Source of the DNA: DATFDN01 sp963818885
Lineage (GTDB): Bacteria > Pseudomonadota > Alphaproteobacteria > Acetobacterales > Acetobacteraceae
DNA: 64,000 nucleotides
Assembly: GCA_963818885.1 (NCBI GenBank)
Contig: CAWFTP010000003.1
Span: 496,001 to 560,000, forward strand
Direction: 5' to 3'
The number at the start of each line of letters is the position of its first letter. Position 1 is the first letter of the stretch. The translations under genes were made by a program, and so were the position numbers. The notes under the pieces were generated by a model. That model had not been told where the DNA came from. It saw only the letters and a program-made list of their open reading frames with translations, and did no database searches. Below are positions 1-8,207 of this stretch, piece after piece.

Positions 1-1
1 C

Positions 2-559
<558 letters not shown>

Positions 560-591
560 TGATCGCGCGAACGATACGCTCCCTCTCGGCT

Positions 592-702
592 CCCCTCCGC
601 CCCTCGGGGCGGAGGGGCTGGGGGAGGTGGGGGCCCCACGGCATCCACCCGCCCGCCGCGCGACCACCTCACCCCAACCCTCTCCGCCCAGGGCGGAGAG
701 GG
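592..702. repeat. Large intergenic palindromic repeat with two perfect hairpins
   Basis: Two perfect inverted repeats sit between the AAA ATPase and VWA genes. One has 12-base arms at 592-603 and 606-617 (loop TC). The other has 12-base arms at 678-689 and 691-702 (one-base loop). Their stems are variants of one another (CCCTCCGCCCC versus CCCTCTCCGCCC), and the flanking G-rich/C-rich strings (about 617-633 and 668-680) also pair, so the whole block can fold as one large imperfect palindrome. It resembles dispersed REP-like intergenic elements and could stabilise or attenuate the moxR-VWA transcript. A related element occurs at 13836-13945. Confidence 0.7.
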
Positions 703-710
703 AGTTAAGC

Positions 711-1889
711 ATGTTCGCGACCTTCCTGCTGTCGCTGAAGCAGGCCGGGCTGCCCGTCTCGGTCACCGAATACCTCGCGCTGATGGGGGCGATGAAGGCC
801 GGCATCGCGGATTACAGCGTCGAGGACTTCTACTATCTGAGCCGCTCCTGCCTGGTGAAGGACGAGCGCCATCTCGACCGGTTCGATCGCGTCTTCGGCA
901 CCTGCTTCAAGGGACTCGAAGCGAGCGAGGGACTCGAAGCACGGGAACTTCCGGAAGACTGGCTGCGCAAGCTCGCCGAGAAGCTGCTCTCGCCCGAGGA
1001 TATGGAGAAGATCAAGGGCCTCGGCGGGTTCGACGAGATCATGCAGCGGCTGCGCGAGCTGCTCGCCGAGCAGAAGAGCCGCCATCAAGGCGGCTCGAAA
1101 TGGATCGGCACGGCCGGCACCTCGCCGTTCGGCGGCTACGGCTACAATCCCGAGGGCGTACGGATCGGCCAGCACGAAAGCCGCCACCGCCGCGCGGTCA
1201 AGGTGTGGGACAAGCGCGACTTCCGCGACCTCGACGGCGACGTGGAGCTGGGCACGCGCAACTTCCGCATCGCGCTGCGCCGGCTGCGCCGCTTCGCTCG
1301 CGAGGGCGCGCCGACCGAGCTCGAAATTCCCGACACGATCCGCGCCACCGCGAACAACGCCGGGATGCTCGACCTCAAGATGGTGCCGGAGCGGCACAAC
1401 ACGGTGAAGCTGCTGCTGTTCTTCGACATCGGCGGGTCGATGGACGAGCACGTGAAGGTCTGCGAGGAGCTGTTCTCCGCCTGCCGCACCGAGTTCAAGC
1501 ACCTCGAATACTTCTACTTCCACAACTTCCCGTACGAGAAGGTGTGGAAGGACAATCGCCGCCGCTACGAGAAGACGATCCCGACCTCCGAGGTGCTGCG
1601 CACCTACGGCCCTGACTACCGCCTGATCCTGGTCGGCGATGCGGCGATGAGCCCGTACGAGATCACCACCCCGGGCGGCAGCGTCGAGCACTGGAACGAG
1701 GAATCCGGCCGCGCCTGGCTCGACCGGCTCACGTCGCACTATCGCCGCGCCGCCTGGCTCAACCCGACGCCCGAGAACACGTGGGAGTTCGTGCAGTCGA
1801 TCGGCATCGCCCGCCAGCTGATGGAACGCCGCATGTTCCCGCTCACCCTCGCCGGCATCGAGGCGATGACGCGGGAGCTGAGCCGGTGA
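711..1889 (+). CDS. VWA domain-containing protein, CoxE-like
   Basis: A 392-residue protein, partner of the upstream MoxR-type ATPase. The start is placed at the ATG at 711, which follows a purine-rich GGAGAGGGAG stretch; an in-frame extension further upstream would run through the intergenic repeat. The N-terminal part is helical with a conserved-looking DFYYLSR segment. The C-terminal half carries a von Willebrand A fold whose metal-binding motif reads DIGGSMD (Asp239), a variant of DxSxS with Gly in place of the first Ser. MoxR/VWA pairs act as chaperones for cofactor insertion or complex assembly. No client gene is visible here. Confidence 0.85.
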   Translation: MFATFLLSLKQAGLPVSVTEYLALMGAMKAGIADYSVEDFYYLSRSCLVKDERHLDRFDRVFGTCFKGLEASEGLEARELPEDWLRKLAEKLLSPEDMEKIKGLGGFDEIMQRLRELLAEQKSRHQGGSKWIGTAGTSPFGGYGYNPEGVRIGQHESRHRRAVKVWDKRDFRDLDGDVELGTRNFRIALRRLRRFAREGAPTELEIPDTIRATANNAGMLDLKMVPERHNTVKLLLFFDIGGSMDEHVKVCEELFSACRTEFKHLEYFYFHNFPYEKVWKDNRRRYEKTIPTSEVLRTYGPDYRLILVGDAAMSPYEITTPGGSVEHWNEESGRAWLDRLTSHYRRAAWLNPTPENTWEFVQSIGIARQLMERRMFPLTLAGIEAMTRELSR

Positions 1890-1921
1890 CGCGCCCTCCT
1901 CGCCCAGCATAAGGAGCCGCC

Positions 1922-2665
1922 ATGCCCCGTCTCGCAGGCAAGATCGCCTTCATCACCGGCGCCGGCACCGGCATCGGGCGCGCGACCGCCATCGCCATGG
2001 CGCGCGAGGGCGCGCGCGTCGCGGTCGCCGAGATCAACGCCGCCGCGGGCGAGGAGACCGCGCATCTCGCCGGCAACGGCGCCGTCGCGATCCGCACCGA
2101 CGTCACCGACGAGGCCAGCCTGCGCGCCGCCATCGAGCGCACGGTCACCCATTTCGGCGGCCTGCACATCCTGCACAACAATGCCGGCGGCTCGACGCCG
2201 CGGGACGGCACTGCGGTCGACGCGCCGATCGAGGAGTTCTGGCGGGTCATCAAGCTCGACCTGTTCGGCACCTTTCTCGGCTGCCGCTTCGGCATCCCGG
2301 AAATCCGCAAGTCGGGTGGCGGCGCCGTCATCAATATGGCATCTAACCTCGCGCTGATGGGGATCGCCGGGCGCGACTGCTATACCGCCGCGAAGGGCGC
2401 GGTCGCGTCGCTGACACGCTCGCTCGCCGTCGAGTTCGCGCCCGACGTGCGGGTGAACGCGCTGGCGCCGTCGGTCACCATGACCGATCGCGTGCACGGC
2501 CTGCTGGCGGGTGACGCGGCGCTCGGCGGGCTGGCGAAATCCCACCTCCTCGGCCTCATCGAGCCCGAGGACATCGCCAACGCTGCCGTCTTCCTGGCGA
2601 GTGACGAGTTCCGCAGGATGACCGGCCAGATCGTCCCGGTCGACAGCGGCGTCACCATTTCCTGA
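1922..2665 (+). CDS. SDR family NAD(P)-dependent oxidoreductase
   Basis: A classical short-chain dehydrogenase of 247 residues. The nucleotide-binding motif TGAGTGIG is at residues 12-19, NNAGG lies near residue 86, and the catalytic YTAAK has Tyr154 and Lys158. The C-terminus has the usual glycine-rich FLASDEFRRMTGQ segment. The substrate cannot be read from sequence. It lies 11 bases ahead of an epimerase-like VOC gene and a sulfurtransferase on the same strand, so the three are probably co-transcribed. The start follows an AAGGAG ribosome-binding site about 6 bases upstream. Confidence 0.9.
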   Translation: MPRLAGKIAFITGAGTGIGRATAIAMAREGARVAVAEINAAAGEETAHLAGNGAVAIRTDVTDEASLRAAIERTVTHFGGLHILHNNAGGSTPRDGTAVDAPIEEFWRVIKLDLFGTFLGCRFGIPEIRKSGGGAVINMASNLALMGIAGRDCYTAAKGAVASLTRSLAVEFAPDVRVNALAPSVTMTDRVHGLLAGDAALGGLAKSHLLGLIEPEDIANAAVFLASDEFRRMTGQIVPVDSGVTIS

Positions 2666-2676
2666 AAGGGCCAGCC

Positions 2677-3084
2677 ATGAAGGTCAAGCGCATCGAGCAC
2701 ATCGCCATCGCCGCCCCCTCGCTCGCCAAATCGCTCTCGCTGTTTCGGGATGCGTTCGGCATCGACATGGAATACGAGGAGACGATCGGCTCGGTCCGCC
2801 TCGCCATGCTGCCGGTGGGCGAGACCTATATCGAGCTGCTGGAGGGCGTTGGAACGGACAATCCGGTGCGCGATCAGATCGCCGAAAAGGGCGCCGGGCT
2901 CTGGCACATCTGCCTCGAGGTCGACGACATCGACGCGGCACTCGCCGAACTGAAGGCCAAGGGCGTGAAGCTGCGCGACGAGACGCCCAGGCCGGGTCAC
3001 GGCGGCTGCCGCATCGCCTTCCTCGATCCCGCCTCGACCGGCGACGTGCTGATCGAGCTCGCCGAAATGCCGGCCGGCCACTGA
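2677..3084 (+). CDS. mce: VOC-family protein, probable methylmalonyl-CoA epimerase
   Basis: A 135-residue single vicinal-oxygen-chelate protein with two repeats. It matches methylmalonyl-CoA epimerase in length and spacing: IEHIAIA with His8, YIELLEG in the middle, LWHICLEVDD with His77, and a final DVLIELAE with Glu127. His and Glu at these positions are the metal ligands in that family. The enzyme would interconvert (S)- and (R)-methylmalonyl-CoA in propionyl-CoA catabolism. No mutase or carboxylase gene is nearby, so another VOC function is possible. It has its own Shine-Dalgarno-like AAGGG. Confidence 0.72.
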   Translation: MKVKRIEHIAIAAPSLAKSLSLFRDAFGIDMEYEETIGSVRLAMLPVGETYIELLEGVGTDNPVRDQIAEKGAGLWHICLEVDDIDAALAELKAKGVKLRDETPRPGHGGCRIAFLDPASTGDVLIELAEMPAGH

Positions 3085-3098
3085 CCACGGAGGCAACA

Positions 3099-3974
3099 AT
3101 GCCCGACGGCTTCGTTCATCCCGAATACCTCGTCAGCACCGACTGGCTGGCCGCGCATCTCGCCGATCCGGACGTGCTGGTGTTCGACTGCACCACCCAT
3201 CTGATCCCGGATCCGAAGACCACCTATCAGGTCGTCTCCGGCCGGGCCGATTTCGAGGCGGCGCACATCCCCGGCGCGCAATTCATCGACGTGCAGGATG
3301 ACGTCTCGGATTCGACCCAGCGCCTGCGCTTCATGGCGCCCAGCGCCGAGGCCTTCACCGCCGTGATGCGCCGCTTCGGGGTCAACGCCAACAGCCGCGT
3401 CGTGCTCTACAGCACCGCCAATGTGTGGTGGGCGACCCGCGTCTGGTGGCTCCTGCGCATGTTCGGCTTCGACAACGCCGCGGTGCTGGACGGCGGGTTC
3501 CAGAAATGGCGTGCCGAGAACCGCCCGGTCGAGGCGGGAGCGGCGAAGCCGCGTGCCCCAGGCGACTTCACCGCGAGCGCCCCGCGCCCGCTGATGGTCG
3601 GGCGCGACACCGTCCTCGCCGCGATCGGCGATGGCGACACCTGCACGATCAACGCGCTCACCACGCAGCAGCACGCCGGGACTGGCGGGAACGTCTACGG
3701 CCGTCCCGGCCATATCGCCGGCAGCGTCAACCTCCCCGCCGCCCACCTCGTCGACCCAGCGACCAGCACCTTCCTCCCCGCCGAAGCGCTGCGGGCGCGC
3801 TTCGCCGATGTGGGCGCGATGAACAAGCGGGTAATCACCTATTGCGGAGGCGGCATCGCAGCGAGTGCTGACGCCCTGGTGCTCACGATGCTGGGGCACA
3901 AGGACGTCGTGGTGTACGACGCGTCGCTCTCGGAATGGGCGCGCGATCCGGCGCTGCCGATGGAGACCGGCTGA
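3099..3974 (+). CDS. Sulfurtransferase with two rhodanese domains (thiosulfate/3-mercaptopyruvate type)
   Basis: A 291-residue tandem rhodanese protein. The inactive N-terminal domain contains FDCTTH and the family DFEAAHIPGAQFID segment. The C-terminal domain ends with the active-site loop YCGGGIAAS, whose Cys249 would carry the persulfide. The loop sequence differs from the CG[S/T]GVTA of mercaptopyruvate sulfurtransferases and the CRxGxx of thiosulfate sulfurtransferases, so the sulfur donor is uncertain. It is the last gene of the 1922-3974 run and meets the MlaC-like gene tail to tail with only two bases between the stop codons. Confidence 0.88.
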   Translation: MPDGFVHPEYLVSTDWLAAHLADPDVLVFDCTTHLIPDPKTTYQVVSGRADFEAAHIPGAQFIDVQDDVSDSTQRLRFMAPSAEAFTAVMRRFGVNANSRVVLYSTANVWWATRVWWLLRMFGFDNAAVLDGGFQKWRAENRPVEAGAAKPRAPGDFTASAPRPLMVGRDTVLAAIGDGDTCTINALTTQQHAGTGGNVYGRPGHIAGSVNLPAAHLVDPATSTFLPAEALRARFADVGAMNKRVITYCGGGIAASADALVLTMLGHKDVVVYDASLSEWARDPALPMETG

Positions 3975-3976
3975 CT

Positions 3977-4606
3977 TCAGCCGCTCTGCAGCGACGCCGT
4001 CTTCTGCTGCAGGCTTGCCTCGAGCGCCCGGGCCCCGCCTCTTGCCAGCAATGCGGTGAAGTCGGAGCGCAGGACCGCCACCCGGCTGATCGTGCCGTCC
4101 GCGAGCGCGTCCGTCGCCTTCCAGGCCCCGTCCGGACCCTGCCGCATGACGTAGTCGATCGCGTGCGGGTCGACCCCATTGCGCGGTATGATCTCCAGCC
4201 GGACCACTTGCGCGCCGTCGCTCAGCGGGCGCGGATTCGGGAACACGGTCACGGTCTGACCATCATAGGAGTCGAAGGCCTCGACGAAGGTCGCGATCGT
4301 GTACTGGGTGAACACCGCCAGCAGCCGCTGCTGTTCGGCGGGTGCCAGGCGGTTCCAGCCCGCGCCGACGGACAGGCGCAGGATTGCCGGAATGTTGAGC
4401 GCCGATTCGAGTACCGGGGCCAGCTCGTTCGCGCGCTCCGCGAAAGGCGTCGCCTTGCCCTGCTTCATGACCGTCAACATGGCCTGACTGAGCCGCTGGA
4501 TCGGCGCGATCGGCGCCGACTCGGCCGCTCGCGCGAGCGTTCCCGTCAGAAATGTCAGGGCGGCGCCCTTGAACAGCACACGCCGGGTCAATCCGATCCC
4601 GTCCAT
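3977..4606 (-). CDS. mlaC: MlaC/Ttg2D-family phospholipid-binding protein
   Basis: A 209-residue exported protein. The N-terminus (LTRRVLFKGAALTFLTG) has a twin-arginine and hydrophobic stretch ending in ARAAES, typical of a Tat or Sec signal. The mature part matches the toluene-tolerance/MlaC fold: RLSVGAGWNRLAPAEQQRLL, FTQYTIATFVEAFDSYDGQ and a late DALADGTISRVAVLRSDFTALL. MlaC carries phospholipids between the outer membrane and the MlaFEDB complex. No mlaF, E or D is present, so it may serve another lipid route such as hopanoid transport. The start ATG at 4606 places the signal peptide correctly; a longer in-frame extension lacks support. Confidence 0.8.
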   Translation of the reverse strand: MDGIGLTRRVLFKGAALTFLTGTLARAAESAPIAPIQRLSQAMLTVMKQGKATPFAERANELAPVLESALNIPAILRLSVGAGWNRLAPAEQQRLLAVFTQYTIATFVEAFDSYDGQTVTVFPNPRPLSDGAQVVRLEIIPRNGVDPHAIDYVMRQGPDGAWKATDALADGTISRVAVLRSDFTALLARGGARALEASLQQKTASLQSG

Positions 4607-4796
4607 CCGCCCATTCCCCAACCAAGGATCAGTGGAAATATGGTGAAATCCCGGCCCGGGTCGAGAGGGCGCGGCAGGGTTTGCGCCGCCGCCAACTCCG
4701 GTTAACGTGATGGCGCACCGCGGCCTTGCTCGCTGACGGCTGTGCGGATGGGTTCCCATCTAGCCACCTCAAAGAGCCCCTTCCGGAGACGCCGGC

Positions 4797-6074
4797 TTGT
4801 CCATCGCGACTACTTTCCTGGGCGCCGCCGACGCATTGGCCGGCATGATCGGCGCGCTCGATCGGCCGCTCGCCGCCGCTCCCCTGCTAGCCAAGGCACG
4901 CCGTGACACAGGCTTCCAGGATCTGGACGAGGAGGGCATCGCCGAGCCGCTGGAGCGTCTCCTGACCGCCTGCCAGAGCGAGGCTTCACTCAGCGTCGTG
5001 GGTCGGATTGCGCTGCGCTGGGATGTGGTGCGCTTCCTGTCCAACCTGCTTCGGCTACACATGGAGGAGAGCGCGAACCCGGCGATCCTCGACCAGCCAA
5101 TCGAGAAGCCGATCTTCATCACCGGCCTGCCTCGCAGCGGCACCACCTTCCTCCATCGCCTCATGATGGAGGATTCCGCGAGCCAGGCGCCGCGCGTGTT
5201 CCAGACCATCCAGCCCTATCCCGCCATCTCCGGCCCCGACCGGCGCCAACGCGCTGTGGGCCGCCAGCTACGCGCCTTCGAGCGGCTGGCGCCGGAATTC
5301 CGCTCGCTGCATCCGCTCGAGGCGACCTCGCCGCAGGAATGCTGCGAAATCACCGCGCATGTCTTCCGCAGCCTGCGCTTCGATACGACCTTCCAGATCC
5401 TGTCCTACCGGAACTGGCTCGACGAGGCGGGGCAGCTGCCGGCGTATCAGTTTCATCGCCGCTTCCTGCAGCATCTGCAGCATCAGAACCCGCGTGGACG
5501 CTGGGTGCTGAAATGCCCCGATCATCTCTTCGCCCTGCGGGAGCTGCGCTCCGCCTATCCGGACGCGCGCGTGGTGTTCGTGCACCGCGACCCGGTGAAG
5601 GTGCTCCTCTCGCTGACCCAGCTTACCGAGGTGCTGCGCCGGCCGTTCACCCGCCGGCTCGATCCCATGCAGATCGGCAGGGAGGAGAGCGCGCGCTGGT
5701 ACGACGGCACCTTGCGGATGATCCAGGCCGACGCCGACTCCCCCTTCGCCGAGCCGATCTGTCACGTCCACTATCTCGACCTCATCACCGACCCGGTCAG
5801 TACAGTGGAGGGCGTCTATAGCCATTTCGGCCTGACCCTGGGCGCGGATGCCGCCAAGCGCATGGCCTCGCTGGTAACCGAGCGGCCGAATGGCGGCTAC
5901 GGGGCGCACAGCTACCGGTTCGAGGATCACGGGCTCGACGCCGGTGCCGAGCGCGACCGCTTCCGCGCCTACATGATCCAATTCGGCATCGAGCCCGAGG
6001 CGACACGTTCTCCGCGCCTTGCGCCTCGGGCCCTCTTCCGTGCCCTCCCTTCGGCGAGCACCGACGCGCGATAG
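4797..6074 (+). CDS. Sulfotransferase family protein
   Basis: A 425-residue protein. The 5'-phosphosulfate loop of PAPS-dependent sulfotransferases is clear as GLPRSGTTF at residues 110-118, and the 3'-phosphate region as RVVFVHRDPVKVLLS near residue 260. The start is a TTG at 4797 after a CCGGAG ribosome-binding site; an ATG 16 codons later is the alternative. The acceptor molecule is unknown. Related bacterial proteins modify lipids or small molecules. It is divergent from the MlaC-like gene, with about 190 bases of shared upstream region. Confidence 0.87.
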   Translation: MSIATTFLGAADALAGMIGALDRPLAAAPLLAKARRDTGFQDLDEEGIAEPLERLLTACQSEASLSVVGRIALRWDVVRFLSNLLRLHMEESANPAILDQPIEKPIFITGLPRSGTTFLHRLMMEDSASQAPRVFQTIQPYPAISGPDRRQRAVGRQLRAFERLAPEFRSLHPLEATSPQECCEITAHVFRSLRFDTTFQILSYRNWLDEAGQLPAYQFHRRFLQHLQHQNPRGRWVLKCPDHLFALRELRSAYPDARVVFVHRDPVKVLLSLTQLTEVLRRPFTRRLDPMQIGREESARWYDGTLRMIQADADSPFAEPICHVHYLDLITDPVSTVEGVYSHFGLTLGADAAKRMASLVTERPNGGYGAHSYRFEDHGLDAGAERDRFRAYMIQFGIEPEATRSPRLAPRALFRALPSASTDAR

Positions 6075-6080
6075 GCGATC

Positions 6081-6103
6081 CCGCCGACCCAATCGGTCGG
6101 CGG
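6081..6103. terminator. Hairpin between convergent genes
   Basis: A perfect 9-base stem (CCGCCGACC at 6081-6089 with GGTCGGCGG at 6095-6103) with a 5-base loop lies between the stops of the sulfotransferase (6074) and the VOC gene (6109). There is no T-run, so it would be a bidirectional stem-loop rather than a classic intrinsic terminator. Confidence 0.6.
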
Positions 6104-6108
6104 CCCCG

Positions 6109-6495
6109 TCAATGAGCTGGCAGGCGATAAAGCGCGCAGAGCTTATTGCCGTCGGGATCGCGCAGATACGCAAGGTACATCTCGCCCGCGCTCCCCTGGC
6201 GCACACCGGGCGGGTCCTCGATCGCCGCGCCGCCATTCGCGACCCCGGCCTTGTGCCATTTGTCGGCCTGCTCCGGCCCGCTCATGGAGAAGCCGATCGT
6301 GCCACCATTGGCATGGGTGGCCGACTTGCCGTCGATGGGCTTGGTCACCAGGAAGACCCCGCCATTGTGCACGTAGATGAGCCGGCCTTTGGCGTCCTCG
6401 ACACCGGGCTTGCCGCCCATCGCGCCAAACAGGGCATCGTAGAATTTCTTCGAGCGGGGCATGTCGTTGCTCCCGACCATGACATGGCTGAACAT
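6109..6495 (-). CDS. VOC family (glyoxalase-like) protein
   Basis: A 128-residue vicinal-oxygen-chelate protein. It begins MFSHVMVGSNDMPRSKKFYD, which is the usual first beta-alpha unit, and ends with YLRDPDGNKLCALYR, the second-module signature. The start ATG at 6495 has a strong GAGGAGAG ribosome-binding site; the reading frame stays open further upstream without a better start. Members include lactoylglutathione lyases and antibiotic-resistance proteins, and the exact activity cannot be told. It diverges from the pnt operon across 141 bases. Confidence 0.83.
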   Translation of the reverse strand: MFSHVMVGSNDMPRSKKFYDALFGAMGGKPGVEDAKGRLIYVHNGGVFLVTKPIDGKSATHANGGTIGFSMSGPEQADKWHKAGVANGGAAIEDPPGVRQGSAGEMYLAYLRDPDGNKLCALYRLPAH

Positions 6496-6636
6496 TCGTT
6501 CTCTCTCCTCACAAGGCGACAGAAAATCGATACCTGCCGGAGCACAACACGCCTTGGCCGCCGCGCCAAGGCTTCCCCTTGCGCGGGGAGAACCCATCGC
6601 GCATCAATCTGACGATCAATCGGGGGATGGTGCGGG

Positions 6637-7782
6637 ATGCGGCTTGCGGTGCTGAGGGAGCGTCGTCCTTTCGAGACGCGGGTGGCGGCGACACCAGAGA
6701 CGGTCAAGCGGCTCACGGGGCTTGGGCTCACCGTCGCGATCGAGGCGGGCGCCGGCGCGCAAGCGGGCATTTCGGACACCGATCTCGCCGCCGCCGGCGC
6801 CGAGATCGCGCCTGATCCCGGGGCGGCCCTGGCCGGCGCCGGGATCGTGTTCGCCGTCCAGCTCCCCGAAGCCGACCAGCTCGCGCTGATCGCCCCCGGA
6901 ACCCTCCTGATCTGCACCCCCGGCTCGGAGGCGGACGCCGCGACGGTCCAGTCCCTCGCCGAGCGGCGCATCGACCTCGCGGCTATGGAGTGCCTGCCGC
7001 GCATCAGCCGGGCGCAGTCGATGGACGTGCTCTCGAGCCAAGCCAACCTCGCCGGCTACCGCGCGGTGATCGAGGCGGCCGGCGCGTTCGAGCGCGGGTT
7101 CCCGATGATGATGACCGCCGCCGGCACGGTGCCGCCGGCGCGTGTCTTCGTCATCGGCGCGGGAGTCGCCGGGCTGCAGGCGATCGCCACCGCCCGCCGC
7201 ATGGGCGCGATCGTGTCGGCAACCGACGTCCGCCCGGCGGCGAAGGAGGAGATCCGCTCTCTCGGCGCCACCTTCGTGGGCGTCGAGGACGAGGAGACCG
7301 CCACCCAGACCGGCGCTTATGCGCGGGAGATGACGGACGCCTTCCGCCAGAAGCAAGCGGAGCTGATGACCACGACGGTCGCGCGCAACGACATCGTCAT
7401 CTGCACCGCCCTGGTGATGGGGCGCGCCGCGCCGGTGATCGTGACCGAGCCGATGGTCGCGGCCATGCGGGCTGGCAGTGTCATCGTCGACCTCGCCGCC
7501 GATGCGGGGGGCAACTGCGCCGCGACGCGCCCGGGCGAGCGAATCGTCACCCCGAACGGCGTCGTCGTGCTGGGCTTTCACAATTGGCCTGCCCGTATTC
7601 CGGTCGCGTCGAGCGCGCTCTATGCCCGGAATCTGATGACCTTCCTGAGCGGCTTCTGGGACAAGGAAGCAGGCGCGCCGAAGCTGCCGCCCGAGGACGA
7701 GATCGTCGCCGGCGTGATGCTGACACGCGACGGCGCGATCGTGCATCCGCAATTCGCTCCCGCACCCGCCCAGGCAGCCTGA
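6637..7782 (+). CDS. pntAA: NAD(P) transhydrogenase subunit alpha, soluble domain I (PntAA)
   Basis: A 381-residue NAD(H)-binding domain I of the proton-translocating transhydrogenase. It is related to alanine dehydrogenase: it starts MRLAVLRERRPFETRV, has the RxSRAQSMDVLSSQANLAGY loop, and a Rossmann motif VIGAGVAGLQAIATARRMGA near residue 170. DVRPAAKEEIRSLGA follows. It passes hydride from NADH to NADP+ bound by PntB at the expense of proton-motive force. The separation from the membrane part of alpha (next gene) is usual in alphaproteobacteria. Confidence 0.96.
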   Translation: MRLAVLRERRPFETRVAATPETVKRLTGLGLTVAIEAGAGAQAGISDTDLAAAGAEIAPDPGAALAGAGIVFAVQLPEADQLALIAPGTLLICTPGSEADAATVQSLAERRIDLAAMECLPRISRAQSMDVLSSQANLAGYRAVIEAAGAFERGFPMMMTAAGTVPPARVFVIGAGVAGLQAIATARRMGAIVSATDVRPAAKEEIRSLGATFVGVEDEETATQTGAYAREMTDAFRQKQAELMTTTVARNDIVICTALVMGRAAPVIVTEPMVAAMRAGSVIVDLAADAGGNCAATRPGERIVTPNGVVVLGFHNWPARIPVASSALYARNLMTFLSGFWDKEAGAPKLPPEDEIVAGVMLTRDGAIVHPQFAPAPAQAA

Positions 7783-7796
7783 CCTCGGAGACAAAG

Positions 7797-8198
7797 ATGG
7801 ACCCCACTCATATCGCCGACGAGGCCGCCCGTCTCGCCGCGCAGGCCAATGCGCTTGCCGCTCACGCCGCCGGACTCGCGGGCGGCGTCGCGACGGTGCC
7901 AGTGGTCGCCGGCATCCCCTTCATCTACCTGTTCGCGATCTTCGCCATGGCCTGCTTCGTCGGTTATTACGTGGTGTGGAACGTCACCCCGGCGCTGCAC
8001 TCGCCGCTGCTCGCGGTCACCAACGCGATCAGCTCGGTCATCGTCGTGGGCGCGATGCTGGCGACCGGGCTCGCGGTCAGCCGATGGTCGCGCGGCTTCG
8101 GCTTCGCCGCCGTCCTGCTCGCCTCGGTGAACATATTCGGCGGCTTCCTCATCACGCATCGAATGCTGTCGATGTTCCGCCGCAAGACCCAGCAATAG
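7797..8198 (+). CDS. pntAB: NAD(P) transhydrogenase subunit alpha part 2, membrane (PntAB)
   Basis: A 133-residue membrane subunit of the transhydrogenase with three to four predicted transmembrane segments (PFIYLFAIFAMACFVGYYVV; AISSVIVVGAMLATGLAV; GFAAVLLASVNIFGGFL). An amphipathic Ala/His-rich N-terminus of about 35 residues precedes the first helix. The start ATG at 7797 has GGAG 7 bases upstream. It sits 14 bases after pntAA and 9 bases before pntB, so all three are one operon. It forms part of the proton channel with PntB. Confidence 0.95.
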   Translation: MDPTHIADEAARLAAQANALAAHAAGLAGGVATVPVVAGIPFIYLFAIFAMACFVGYYVVWNVTPALHSPLLAVTNAISSVIVVGAMLATGLAVSRWSRGFGFAAVLLASVNIFGGFLITHRMLSMFRRKTQQ

Positions 8199-8207
8199 GC
8201 CGCCGCC

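Noticed and set aside
705..1910. Open frame of 401 codons on the minus strand opposite the VWA gene
   Set aside because: GC-rich sequence leaves such antisense frames open. It has no family motifs, while the plus-strand frame has the VWA metal site and a good start.
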